A DNA stretch of 64,000 nucleotides from Rhipicephalus microplus (taxonomy: Eukaryota > Arthropoda > Arachnida > Ixodida > Ixodidae), in assembly GCF_043290135.1 (NCBI RefSeq), contig NC_134710.1:137724155-137788154 (forward strand), given 5' to 3'. The notes beneath the pieces were generated by a model that did not search any database, had not been told where the DNA came from, and saw only the letters and a list, made by a program, of their open reading frames with translations. A program made the translations under genes and the position numbers. Numbering within the stretch: the stretch's first letter is position 1; every line of letters begins with the position of its first letter. Positions 21,935 to 33,279 of the stretch are shown piece after piece.

Positions 21935-22389
21935 TGTTGTGCCACAGACATGTTCCTCGTTCGGGAGCACGTCTCACAAGATCGAGCCCTGTTTCGACGA
22001 ACTGTCTCCCCCCCCTCCCAGCGCCGCCTTCTGTGCAGGAGAACCGTGCAGTCCGGGGATAACGTCGTTTCCTCCGCCGGACCACTTTGCAGTTCCGGGT
22101 ATGGCTACGTCTCCCCCTCCGAGCCCGAGAACTGGTCTGAGAGAATGGACCAAAGACGCTATTTAAGGCCGAGCCGGCCCCATGTTAGGAGATTTTGCCC
22201 CAGCCGACGTTGTCGTGCTGGCCGGCTTTGTACAAACGACAACCTGCTACAGTAAACGCTCCTTTTGTTGCTGTTTTCCAAACGGATTGCCTCCCTGTTT
22301 CACCTTCGGGCTAAGGCTTCATCGAAGTCCGCTCGACGGCACGCCGCTCTTCGCCACCGCTACCATCGCGACAGAGCAAATTCATAACA
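21935..22389. mobile_element. solo LTR, 455 bp
   Basis: It begins TGTTGT and ends ATAACA, near-perfect terminal inversion. It is flanked by a 4-bp target-site duplication ACGG (21931-21934 and 22390-22393). A TATA-like CTATTTAAGG at 22159-22168 fits an LTR promoter. No internal retroelement sequence is adjacent, so it is a solo LTR left by recombination. The superfamily (Ty3/gypsy is likely from the 4-bp duplication) is inference. Confidence 0.75.
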
Positions 22390-22399
22390 ACGGACATTC

Positions 22400-24300
22400 A
22401 CAAAACCAAACTGATATATTAAAGGAAACGCTATACAAATATTTACATTATTCAAATTGTAATGAATGCCAGCATCTAATTAAATGAGCAGGTTGAAGTT
22501 CACCCCATTTTCTCCCTTCTCACTCGTTACATGTACAAGATCCAGTGACAGTGCGTTCCCCGAAGGACAGGCACATCGTTAACAGTGCATGAGCCGATAA
22601 TCAATAATGAGGCGTCACACCTGACAAAGAAATTTGAAAAAAACTTTTGTGGCGTTGGGGTGCCTTTACTGGAATTAGAAGCGGTGAAAGCACAGCGAAC
22701 GAGACGGCAGGGGTGGTATATATCATCTCTCCCGTCATGCATGCTGTGGTGTCACTGCAACATTATGATGTCGTAATAATGTACTGTATTCTCGTAACTT
22801 TGTGGTGAACTTTGAATGCACAACAGTTCAACAGTGGCGCTGCTGGCATGTTGCAGAATGACATCACATTTCTCCCTCTGCACCACCGACAAATGCACGG
22901 AGGAGAGGAAAGGGAATGATTGTTGCTCCCCCTAAACTCACTCGTGGTCGCTTTGAACTTTCAAGGTGACAAGACACGAGTGGGAGCCCTTAGGAGCCTT
23001 CTTTATTTTGAAACAAGACTAGGAATGCAAATAGTCTTTCTGACAAGCGTGCCTGGGGCCGCACGCATTGGTAGGTGGTTTCGAAGCTGTGCATGTGCTG
23101 GCTGTAAATGAAACTATTTATTTGAGAGAGTGCTTCAAAATGAGTAACAGATGTAATTCTAGTCGCCTTCCATGTAGTATCTCTTTTTTGTACAGCTTTC
23201 AGTCCAATTGTGCATACTTTTCAGAAGGTGCGGAAATACTCGGACTATGAAGCTTTACTTCAAATACAATTAATAAAGTGGGTTTGCGGACTAGACTGCC
23301 GATAAATGCCCAAAATGTATGTGCAGCTAGAGCACCACAACGTCAGGTTGGTAGATTTTGGCCTGCCAAACACTTTGGTAAGACCCCACCAGTATAACCA
23401 TGGCCTCGGGACAGACTCGCAGGCTTCGACTTTGCGGTTAGGCCTGCGTAGATTGAAAGGCCTTGCTCAAATCGGTGCATTCCAAATTTTCGATGGTCAG
23501 TCAACCCACGCAGTTTGCACGTGTAGTGAAGACCAGGTTGACTGACGGACTCACCGAGTGAATACAAGCATTTAATATAGAGAACAAACAAGCATTTATT
23601 TAGAATGTGGCCAATGGCAAGAGCTATCAAAATTAATGAATAGAAAAAAAATTATGGGCGATAAAAAAAAAAGATAAGAAAATATATACTGAAATAATAA
23701 CTACAGGTATAAAAAAACAGACAACGCAGTATGTCAATAAAATAGGTCGATAAGATGGACTTTAAAAGAAACAAAACAAAGAAAAATTATAGGACCCCGC
23801 TTTCTCTTCGGAGCTTCTTGTGCGACACATTGCACACTAACTCAGTGATAGTTACAGATGTGGATAATAAAAAACTAACAAAAATCACAATATAAAGTTC
23901 TGTACAGAGCATAGGGGAGATGACGGGGTGCCGCTGAAAATCTCGCCAGTTTCAGTATAGACAATGAGGCTGCCCGGCATTGCAGCCGACTCGATTTGTT
24001 GCGCGAAACACTATGCGCTCACTGCTTACTTGGAACTCGCGACAACGATTGCCGTGCTCTTTGCTGGTTCAACGTTAACTTCTGAAGCAGCCAAATTCTA
24101 TCGCAGTGTCTTATGTGGGAAACCATCAGAGGCGCCGTTCCCGCCGTCAGTTGGGGGCAATTTCACTCCCGCACCACGGCGCCCTTCCTTCGACGAACGG
24201 GTGCACTCGCGAGGATTTCAGACGTTTGAAACAGGGATCTTCCTTTGAACAGTCATGTTGTGACCAGCAGTCCTGTGCTAAAGCACAAATTCCAACTACA
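22400..24300. other. non-coding interval
   Basis: No exon or domain recognised. AT-rich with poly-A tracts at 23640-23700. Confidence 0.45.
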
Positions 24301-24390
24301 GTCATCCACAATTTCCGTTGACGAAGTGATCAATAACTTTTTCACAGTTGACACGGATGTCTCTGTGTGTGTGTAGCAAGGTGAGGCTGG

Positions 24391-26859
24391 TCAGGCGCGT
24401 GTTTCGCTCATCTGTGATCGCAGCCATGTCTTTGATCGGCGGAGTGTAGACAAGGATCTTTCGGCACTGGCGATGCTGGCAGGAGGGGTCGCCAGTATTT
24501 GTAAAAGTGTCTTGATCGAAGGAAATATGTCAACGTCGCACATGCAGAGTGCTACAACAGCAGTCGCAGGGATGTCCACTCCTTCGTCGCTTTCATGCTT
24601 CCACTTTCCCGTCATAGCCGCAGTTCTGCTGCAATGACATTCGCACTTATCGGACCATGCCGTAGGAGTGATCCATAATGCTGGGCAACCTGCGTTGCTA
24701 TTTTTGTTTCATAACTGGATGATATGGCATTGAGCAGCTGGGACGGTATATGTAGAAATAGCTCGCAAACTCCAAAAGTATCTTATCAAATCTCTATTCG
24801 AGGTCTGCCAACACATTATCCAGTAATGAAATATATACTGACATCTTGTAGAAACTCTCTGGATCAAGCGCTGGAGTGTTAGACGTGTGCAACTGTCTCT
24901 TCATGATGCATGGAAGCCACAGCACTGTTTCAAGTTCGTCTGTGAGTGCAACGACTTGCTCGTAGAGAGGTGTAAACGCCTCTTCACTGCTTCATCTCTA
25001 AGCATTCAGGGCAGCCACAGTATTTGTCAACTTATACCTTGCTGTGCGCATATCAACAGACTTCTTTTGGTATGGCGACCCAATGGAAGCATGTGCCAAT
25101 AGGTCTGAGAGGCAAACTATCACCATTATGAACTCACCATCGCCTACAGAGATACGAAGAGACCTTGCTTTTGCAGCGCTTTGAAGCTCTTTCCAGGTAG
25201 CGACGGCGTCAGGAGTTTCTGCCACGAGGACAAGAGAGTCAAAATTGGATGACGCTGTCATGTCGCTCCACCGATGCCGTCTCACAAAGGCCTTTAAGTT
25301 GGCGGCCAAGTATGTCCTTCAGCACACTGTTTCATTTCGGTGAGGTAGTGCAGAAGGAAATTACCTCTTTCATAGTCTCCACTGCGTTCCTGACGGCTTG
25401 AACACACGATAACTTCAATAGCGACAAGTTGAATGCGTGGTTCAAACATGAAAAGTGAACTGCTTTTGTGGCACACTGCTTTATTTTTGACACGGCACCA
25501 CATAGTTCTGACACCATGGCACTGCACCCATCTGTAGCTATGCCAACGCACCTGCCCAAGTCTAGTTGTAGTTCCTTCAGCATCTTCAGAACCTGCTCAC
25601 CAAGTACTCTCCCTGTCAGGACGGGCTCAGTTACGTTGGCTTCCACAGCTGTGCAGGAATCAATGAACTGGAAGAAGTCCTCTTGAACTACATTCTTGTG
25701 TACATACCGCAAAACAAGACTTAGCTGCGACATGTGAGATATGTCGGTTGTTTCGTCGAACATAATGCTGTAGGCGCCCGATTCACGCACTGAATAAGTG
25801 TAGCAAGAACATCGTATCCACAGTACTTCATTAGTTCGTTCCGGGTCGTCTTGCTGATGTACGTGGCTCGGGGTGATAAGCTGGCAAGGTGCTCTTGAAG
25901 TTCCGTGTCACCGCTTGACACTCGAAAGCGCAGAAGCTCACAGGAATTTCCCTCACTCGAAGTCCATGAGGACTCATTCGACCACTCATTCAGGCTTCCG
26001 TTGTCTCGATGTCCACGAAATGGTATATTTTGGCACCCTAGAAAGATGACTGACTTTATAATTGGGACCAAGCGGTTACGGTTGTCATTTACTTGATGTA
26101 GATTTTGACTGCTGATTTGATTGGCTACATCTTTTTCTGGGACCTTTACATGTGTGAGCAACTCCTTCTCAGCCTGCATTACTTCTCTATAGTACTTGCT
26201 TGCTTCATGTACAAGAAGATCAACATCCTTTCTTAGCAGTTTTGCAAAGGACGTAATGGCTTAGTGACTAGTTTTTGGACAGTAACATTTTTCTGGTAAC
26301 CTCCTATCACACTTGTTACAAACAAAGCACAGTACTCGCAGTACAAGCCTCTGTGATGATCGGAGAGGACAAGCCAACTGAACTTGTTTAAATGCGACTT
26401 ACTTACGCATCGCTTCTCACTTTTGCCATTTTTCCGGTGAAGTTAGTATGAAAAATTGTAGTTATCCGGAGGGCACCAGTGGGTTTCTTACAAACACCGT
26501 TTAGTGTATTCGTTGGCTTTCCTGCCGACAAACTTTTTTATGTTGCTCGATAAATCCACAGAGATGCTCGGGGATATTTCGTCCACTCTTTCACTTTGAT
26601 GGCATCCGGCAGTTTGGTCACATAGAGAAGTGACGTGTGAGCATTCGCCTTGCAGAGGTAGCGATGCTGTGTATTTCTCGTCCAGTCGCTGCATTGGGAC
26701 AGCTGCTGATGAGGTGGCCTGTTCTGTGCCTTCAACTGCAACATGTAAGGCCTTCTTGGGAGCAGGAAAGAAGAACTTGTCGATCTTTTGCGAACTTGAC
26801 CTTTTAATTTTCCAAAGAGAGCTTTGGGGTTGCAAACAGAAAAAAAATTTCATGGTCAA
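24391..26859 (-). pseudogene. decayed hAT-superfamily transposase (TTF zinc finger / DUF4371 / dimerisation type)
   Basis: Domains read on the minus strand in the expected order. A PIP-like SQKIDKFFFPAPKK stands near the N terminus (about 26790). A TTF-type zinc segment follows (WCPPDNYNFSY, LYCEYCALF, about 26500-26290). Next is the DUF4371-like core (FDETTDISHMSQLSLVLRYV, GIATDGCSAMV, HFSCLNHAFNLSLL, 25790-25332). The last block is the C-terminal hAT dimerisation region (LLQILATPPASIASAERSL, STLRRSKTWLRS, 24615-24391). Stops and frameshifts separate the blocks, so this is a dead copy. It resembles the transposon group that gave rise to vertebrate ZMYM1/P52rIPK-like proteins. No TIRs or target-site duplication were identified. 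Confidence 0.85.
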
Positions 26860-26929
26860 ATGCTATCGATGTACAGTTACGAGCCGCCACTGCGAGCTAC
26901 GTGTGAATACAAAATAAAAATATTTGCTG

Positions 26930-28390
26930 GCCTGCCCGTAGAACGACAGCTCACGACTGACAGCCACTATCCAGAATTTGTGCAAGAGTATATTAGCATC
27001 TAAATTGCTAACAGGGGAGTCTACTCATGTGAACAAAATTCTTCATATGATATGTGGCTGTGCAAAGCAAATTATGCAATTACTGCTCCCTTTGATCTAT
27101 GCGTACGTACATCGAGTCATTTTAACACGTAAAACGATGACAGCACCGGCAAAGTAAAATTGCTACAGGGTCGCGGACGACGAAACATATATATGCACTC
27201 GAGCCTAGCAAGGGACTTCTTGCGGGATACCTAAAAAAATAGCTGTGCCCTTTGTGATTCAAAGACAAAAAATCGCGATGTGTTATAATGATTATGTGAG
27301 GCTGAACATGAACCGAGAGGCTGTAATATCTGAGCTAGTGACAAATCACTCATTCTTGAGCAAATATATTTCAGCTTGCCTAATATTGCTTCAGTGCCTT
27401 TGAAATGTTCCAGCATAGAATCATGGGCAGTGTTTATTTCACACAAAAGGAAACAACACATGATGAAATTCCTTCTAAACAAATGTCTGGAAAAACGTAC
27501 ATCGAACTTTTATCGTATGAAGAAAATATATACTGAAGCAACCAATGCTTCATTAAATCATAATGCTAGCTATAGAGAATTCTGCTGGACATTGGTATAT
27601 TCCTTGTAACTGTGTTATATTCTGGCTACTCTTAAAGGAGCATTGACATCAAATTTACTCATGTAATATGAGTAATATGGTTTGGCCGTGGTAACCTGAA
27701 AAAAGAAGTGGACGATGGCACAGAGGGGGGGGGGGGGGAGGCAATCGCTTTTACCACGCCCCCTCTGGATTTGCCATTAGTCCTAATTGGTGATAGGAGG
27801 TGGTCTACAAGCACTGAAGTGAAGGGTGGCATTGCTGACCAAGATTTGGGGGGGGGGGGGGCTCTGGATTGGCTACTGACTACCTGGTAACTGAATTAGT
27901 ATATTCTTTTGATGCAGCTTATTCCTCACACTTGTGTATATGCGTGGCAAGCAGATATCATTTCACTTTCTCCCATGCAATAAGCTGTGTTAATCCTCTC
28001 CTTACTAAGTATAAATGCAGCACAATAAAGGTATGCCACTTGCAGCAAGCAGCCTTTGATATTCCAAGAGACCAGATTGATGCTCTGTAAATTAGGAAGG
28101 CTCATAACATTTCCAACTGTGCTAAAATGACAAAAAAACTGGATAATCATGAAACATGCAATTTTCAGAACACCTTTCTGTGTAACCAATACTAAGAAAA
28201 CTTTTCATAAATTTCATTCACACTCATACAGCCACTTCTCACTACAGCTCTTGTAATATAAAAAAATGTCAAATGAACCCTCAATCATTTTTTATAAAGG
28301 CAAGCTTCCTAAACAAATTAGTTCTTGTTTATGCTGTTGATGCAAAAGTATTTTGTCCCAGAATGAAAAAGATCTAAGAAAATATTATGT
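26930..28390. other. non-coding interval with two poly-G tracts
   Basis: No exon recognised. Poly-G runs at 27726-27740 and 27848-27860 sit in a diverged repeat with RCTCTGGATT-type phrases. Confidence 0.45.
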
Positions 28391-28403
28391 AACAGTCATT
28401 TAA

Positions 28404-28646
28404 TTGATTGATTGATATGTGGGGTTTAACGTCCCAAAACCACTATATGATTATGAGAGACGCCGTAGTGGAGGGCTCCGGAAATTTAGACCACCTGGGG
28501 TTCTTTAACGTGCACCCAAATCTGAGCACACGGGCCTACAACATTTCCGCCTCCATCGGAAATGCAGCCGCCGCAGCCGGGATTCGAACCCACGCCCTGC
28601 GGGTCAGCAGCCGAGTACCTTAGCCACTAGACCACCGCGGCGGGGC
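28404..28646 (-). mobile_element. Ruka-type SINE, full length, young copy
   Basis: 243 bp with both pol III boxes (GTGGTCTAGTGGCTAAGG and GGTTCGAATCCC-type, minus strand) and an ATCAATCAATCA tail. A perfect 13-bp target-site duplication AACAGTCATTTAA flanks it (28391-28403 and 28647-28659), which indicates recent insertion. Confidence 0.96.
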
Positions 28647-28659
28647 AACAGTCATTTAA

Positions 28660-29920
28660 GGTCTGACAAGTAGTGTCAGCACTGCTATGAAACGAGTGCA
28701 AACTTATGGATTGTCAGTTAATGTATCGTCGCCACCAAAACAAGGCATGGGAAGCGCAAAAAATACATTTCTTGCAGACTGATCATTGAAATTCTCAGCT
28801 TTGTGGTGAAGTTTATTGAATGTTGAATTTTTTAGTAGCTTATCTGCTGCCTTGATTCTAATGCTCAGATTACATTATCTAAAATGCCTACAGCACAAGT
28901 AGTCGGATTAAAAGCTGTAGACTTAATGAGAAATGATTTCATCCATTGCAAAAAAAAAAGTAGTAAAGGCAGTAGGTGACCTCCTGTGTGGTTGCATCAC
29001 AATTATGATTTTTTGTTCTCTCATATGTCAATACAAGAAGAAAGGCCTAAATGAACGTCCTAACAAGGCACCATCACAAGTAAATACTTGACAATAATGG
29101 AAGCAATATAAAATTTTTAATTGGCCGTTGATAATTTAAAAAGCACTACAATGCTCTGATTTGAACATATGCACTGTTACGGTTTATGTTGCTGGTTATA
29201 ACTGCAATTCAGCTCTTTTTCTTTTCTTTTTATAGACAATAGTCTTTGTTGGAAACCTTCGACGAAAGATTTTTGGTCTGTGTGTACATTTGTCTGTTTG
29301 TCCGCCCTTAATGATACTTCAAATGACACCAAACGGCCAACCCAATCCCCAGCGCCCACCAATATTGTTCAAGATTGAGCGTTCATAGTTGTGCGATTGT
29401 CAACTGAAAAGCAATTATTGTGCATATCTGAGGTGCCATAACAACACGTCGATGTTTTGTATGTCTGCCTTTATACTGGAAGAGGCACACACAGGTAACT
29501 TTAAGGACTGTAGCATTTATCACACTGTGTTGACAGTGCAGCGCGATGCTCAAAAAGGTAAGTGTTTCCAACGCTTTGCTTCGACGACACGGTGGTGGCA
29601 CCTGCCCGTCGCTTTGCATTCTACACCTTATCACCTCCGAGACTGGCGCGCATCTTTCTCCGCGGGCGCGCATGCCTTCGTTTTCAAAGCTAACTGCCAG
29701 ATGGCGCTCGTGTCTAACGTGCCTCGATGGGCTCGTTCGTTTCCGCTACACACTTGAGGCACTCAAACGCAGCGCCTCCAGAATACCATTCACCGATTTC
29801 CTTGTGCAGAACATCAAATGAACGTTTTGTTCACTCTCTCTAGACGCGACGACATTTGCAGTGTAACATGCAGATTCGGGCCAATTTTTCGTGTAAAGTG
29901 TTCTTCAAACTATTACTTCG
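28660..29920. other. non-coding interval
   Basis: No exon recognised. 29250-29330 has GTCTGT/TTTGTCCG-rich sequence typical of dispersed tick repeats. 29640-29780 is GC-richer with a CAGATGGCGCTC motif. Confidence 0.4.
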
Positions 29921-29925
29921 GAATG

Positions 29926-30147
29926 TACAGTCGCAGCCTTGTCTGTGTAGAGCACGTGAGCAGCCAGTTTTCGTGCTACAGTGACACCTTGAGGCATTTG
30001 CGGGCTCTGACATAGTCAGCCTTACTTCTAGGCTGCACATGCTCCTCACACACCACATCAGAGCCCGAAACTGCCTCAAGGTGTCATCCCACGGAGCGAA
30101 AGCCAGCTGCTCGCGTGCTCTACACACACATGGTCGCGGCTGTATAG
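29926..30147. repeat. fold-back element, about 90-bp imperfect inverted arms
   Basis: Left arm (about 29926-30013) and right arm (about 30057-30147) are imperfect reverse complements. Shared blocks include GTGTAGAGCACG, GTGACACCTTGAGGCA-type and CGGGCTCTGA, separated by a spacer of about 40 nt. No coding capacity. It could be a MITE or an inverted duplication. Confidence 0.75.
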
Positions 30148-30469
30148 AAAAGTGCCAGGCAAAGTAGTAAATCTTGTCAGAAATAATTTTGAAAATTTAT
30201 TTTTGCCAAGCAAGAATTGAAACAACTGAAGCATTACATCTGTGTTTGCCTGACATTATAATACTTCAACTCTGTTTTACTGCACCAAACTGCTCATTTC
30301 ACTATGCCTGAGTACAACTGATAAATAAAGATTTATTTTCCAAGAATGAAACATTTTGGGCAATATGCTCGGAATTTCAAACAATTTGACCAAAACATAA
30401 AAAAAGTACACTCAAAGGCCAAATGTCATAATAAAGGAATTCACCTGACACGAAAATAACTTTTTACGT

Positions 30470-30635
30470 GGGAGGCCAAGATTGCCATCCGGAACCTAGA
30501 CGGCCAACGAGGACTCATTCCCAGGGCCCAGGAGGCGATTATGGCCAGAAGATTCCTGGTGAGAGACCCTCCCACTTTGGATGACCCCCGAGCTCACGAA
30601 CACTGTTTCGGAACCAATAAATGTTTATTTCATTA
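30470..30635 (+). mobile_element. LINE 3' end fragment
   Basis: Translation gives WEAKIAIRNLDGQRGLIPR followed by QEAIMARRFL and DPPTLDDP. This resembles the C terminus of a tick non-LTR element (the WExAL...Q..LV.RA pattern). It ends in AATAAATGTTTATTTC, a polyadenylation-like tail. Severely 5' truncated. Confidence 0.6.
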
Positions 30636-30639
30636 TCAT

Positions 30640-33010
30640 ACCCAAATATTTATTATAAATGCATACTCATAACTCTATTCATGACAATACTATTCTTTGT
30701 TTACTTCATTATAACCAATGATTTGTAATATATTTTTGTTGTAGTATTGAGGTTCAAGTGTACACCCTCAGTGAATGTGAGAAACGCTTTATCATCTGTA
30801 GCTGTAGTGAGTTACTATGAATAGTTCAAGCTCTTATACTCCATTTCACTAGTAACATAGAGCACTGCTGAAGCTATGAAGTGTATGCAAGCTATACTTT
30901 GGTGCACAGTAAGAAAGTTTCAGATGTAATTAGATGGTTTTTGGCGCGATCGTATGTGCACAGGTTTGTTCGACATATTCTAGGTTACAGGAACATGCAA
31001 GGTCTGCTTCACGTGTATATTCATTATATAACTTAATTTATTGTGTAGATAATGGCCGGCAGCCTTGATTACAAAGCAAAATAGTGGCATCCATAGAGAT
31101 GCGACTGTCTGCTTTAATTCGAACATATATGTTGCTACTTGCCCAGCAAGACTTGCTGATGATGAACCATCAGGTGTGTTTTGTCACTGCTATTGAGATC
31201 AGCTGTTCGTTTTGACGCTTCTAGACCTACAGAAGTGGCACTGAGCTGCAAAAGTGGTTTCAACTTGGCTGTGGCATCACAGTGTCAGTGGTCATTAGTG
31301 ACACATTAAATGTTATAACTCAAACAATTCACTTCACTGTTAACTCATGACTCTTCCCTAGTACAGCATGTCACAACGATAAACAAATGGCAACTAGGTA
31401 CTTTACAAGTGAGGCTAAAGAGGCTGCAAGACACAGCTGGGAGCTGGTATAGATGATGTAAAGCTCGACTATCGTATTCATGTAAATGGAGCTTATGCTT
31501 ACAATATTTAGACATTGTCTGTACCAACACACCAGGAAACAAGTATCAACAGTATGGTGAGCAGATGCCAAGCAGACTATGCAGAATGAATAAACATAGC
31601 ACAAGAGGCTTCCGCCCGTCATGTTTGCTAAGCAGTTGTCACAGCCTTCACAGAGCTCCACAGTGCTTGAGTGAGATAGAGCAAAGTCAACTAATTAAAG
31701 TGAATTATGCACACTTTTAGGTATTTGTAAGTAGTTGTGTAAACGTGTTCAGAAACGCCCAAGAAAGTTGTTTTGATGACATTATAGCCAATGTAGCCCG
31801 TTCTCATGCTTTCAAGAAAGTTGACAAAATGTGAACAAATGATCACACTATGCAGTTGCATACAAGAGCTGAAGTGCTCATAATTGCATTTTGTAAAACT
31901 GAAATATGTATGTTTATAAAAAAAGAGAACTATTGGCCCTTGAGTCCTGTATTAGCCATATCAGGACCTTTGTTGTTCCGAATAAAAGAAGTTAGCAAGC
32001 CAATCACCACCACTATACATGAGCAATAGTTAGTGCTAATTACTAATAGGCAATGATCAGCAGTAGGCTAGCACAGAAAGTACATTGAAACACCCAGCTC
32101 TGTATGCTTTCTTGCAGGAAATATGAGGTACACTCACATTTTTTCTGCTGAAAGGCATACTAAGTTTCTTGAAAACCCACGTCAATGCTGCATTCTAGGT
32201 ACGTTAAATCATATTTTTTGTGTATGAACTAGAGTAAAGGCATAGTAAGATGTTTCTAGACATGAAGTAAACAATACCAATAACATCTTAAAGACCACAA
32301 TTTTTTTTAAATTTGTAGATGACCGTAATTAGACATACATAAACCATATAATCGGCAACTCAAAATGATTGAACGAAATTCCATATTCCTCATTGGCAAA
32401 CAATCTTTCATTGTACAGTTTGGATTGAATACTATAGCAAGGTTCTCCCCATATTACTTTATGAAGTGTACATTTAGGAATAGGGTTTAGGGGCTGGGGC
32501 ATGCCACCCCATTCCTCATATGAGTAATCTATAAACAGCAGATTTGAAATTTCAGCCAATGCTGAAACTCCTTGGCACCCAAATTTTCTGACTAAAGTTT
32601 TTTTATTAATTCTTCACTTTCTAATGTTATCTCAGGTTCAAAACTGCATTACGTGAAGCCATAGCCGCTGCTATGTTAGTTATCTTACATCACCGAGCTT
32701 GTGCTCTCACTTGCTGATCAGTTCTCAATCATAGTTGACCAAGAGTTGGGAGACTAATCCTACGAATGAGTAGTCCACTGGAGTGATGTGCGGCAGAACC
32801 ACTGTTACCCACCATAGGAAGAAGCCTGATGGTACATCTAGTATTATAACTCAAGGAATTTCAATACATGATCTTTATATTATACTGGTATGCACAAAAT
32901 CACAGATCCAAGATCAGAGCACCGTGTCTTCTGTCTGCTTTAATCTTTTGTGCTCACCTCAATGTGCTATTGATTATTCAATTAAATTATTACTTGCAAA
33001 ATGTGTTTAG
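30640..33010. other. AT-rich non-coding interval
   Basis: No exon, domain or bounded repeat recognised on either strand. Confidence 0.5.
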
Positions 33011-33024
33011 CTGTTGGCAGTAAA

Positions 33025-33259
33025 AAGCCGCAGTGGTCTAGCGGCTAAAGTATTTGGCTGCTGACCCGCAGGTCGTGGGAGCGAATCCCGGCTGCGGCGG
33101 CTGCATTTCCGATGGAGGTGGAAATGTTGTAGGCCCGTGTGCTCAGATTTGGGAGCACGTTAAAAAACCCCAGGCGGTCAAAATTTCCGGAGCCCTCAAC
33201 TACGGCGTCTCTCATAATCATATGGTGGTTTTGGGATGTTAAACCCCAAATATCAATCA
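33025..33259 (+). mobile_element. Ruka-type SINE
   Basis: Plus-strand copy with A box (GTGGTCTAGCGGCTAAAG), B-box region (GGGAGCGAATCCC) and terminal TTAAACCCCAAATATC. Target-site duplication TGGCAGTAAA at 33015-33024 and 33264-33273. Confidence 0.93.
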
Positions 33260-33279
33260 TGCTGGCAGTAAACCTATCA

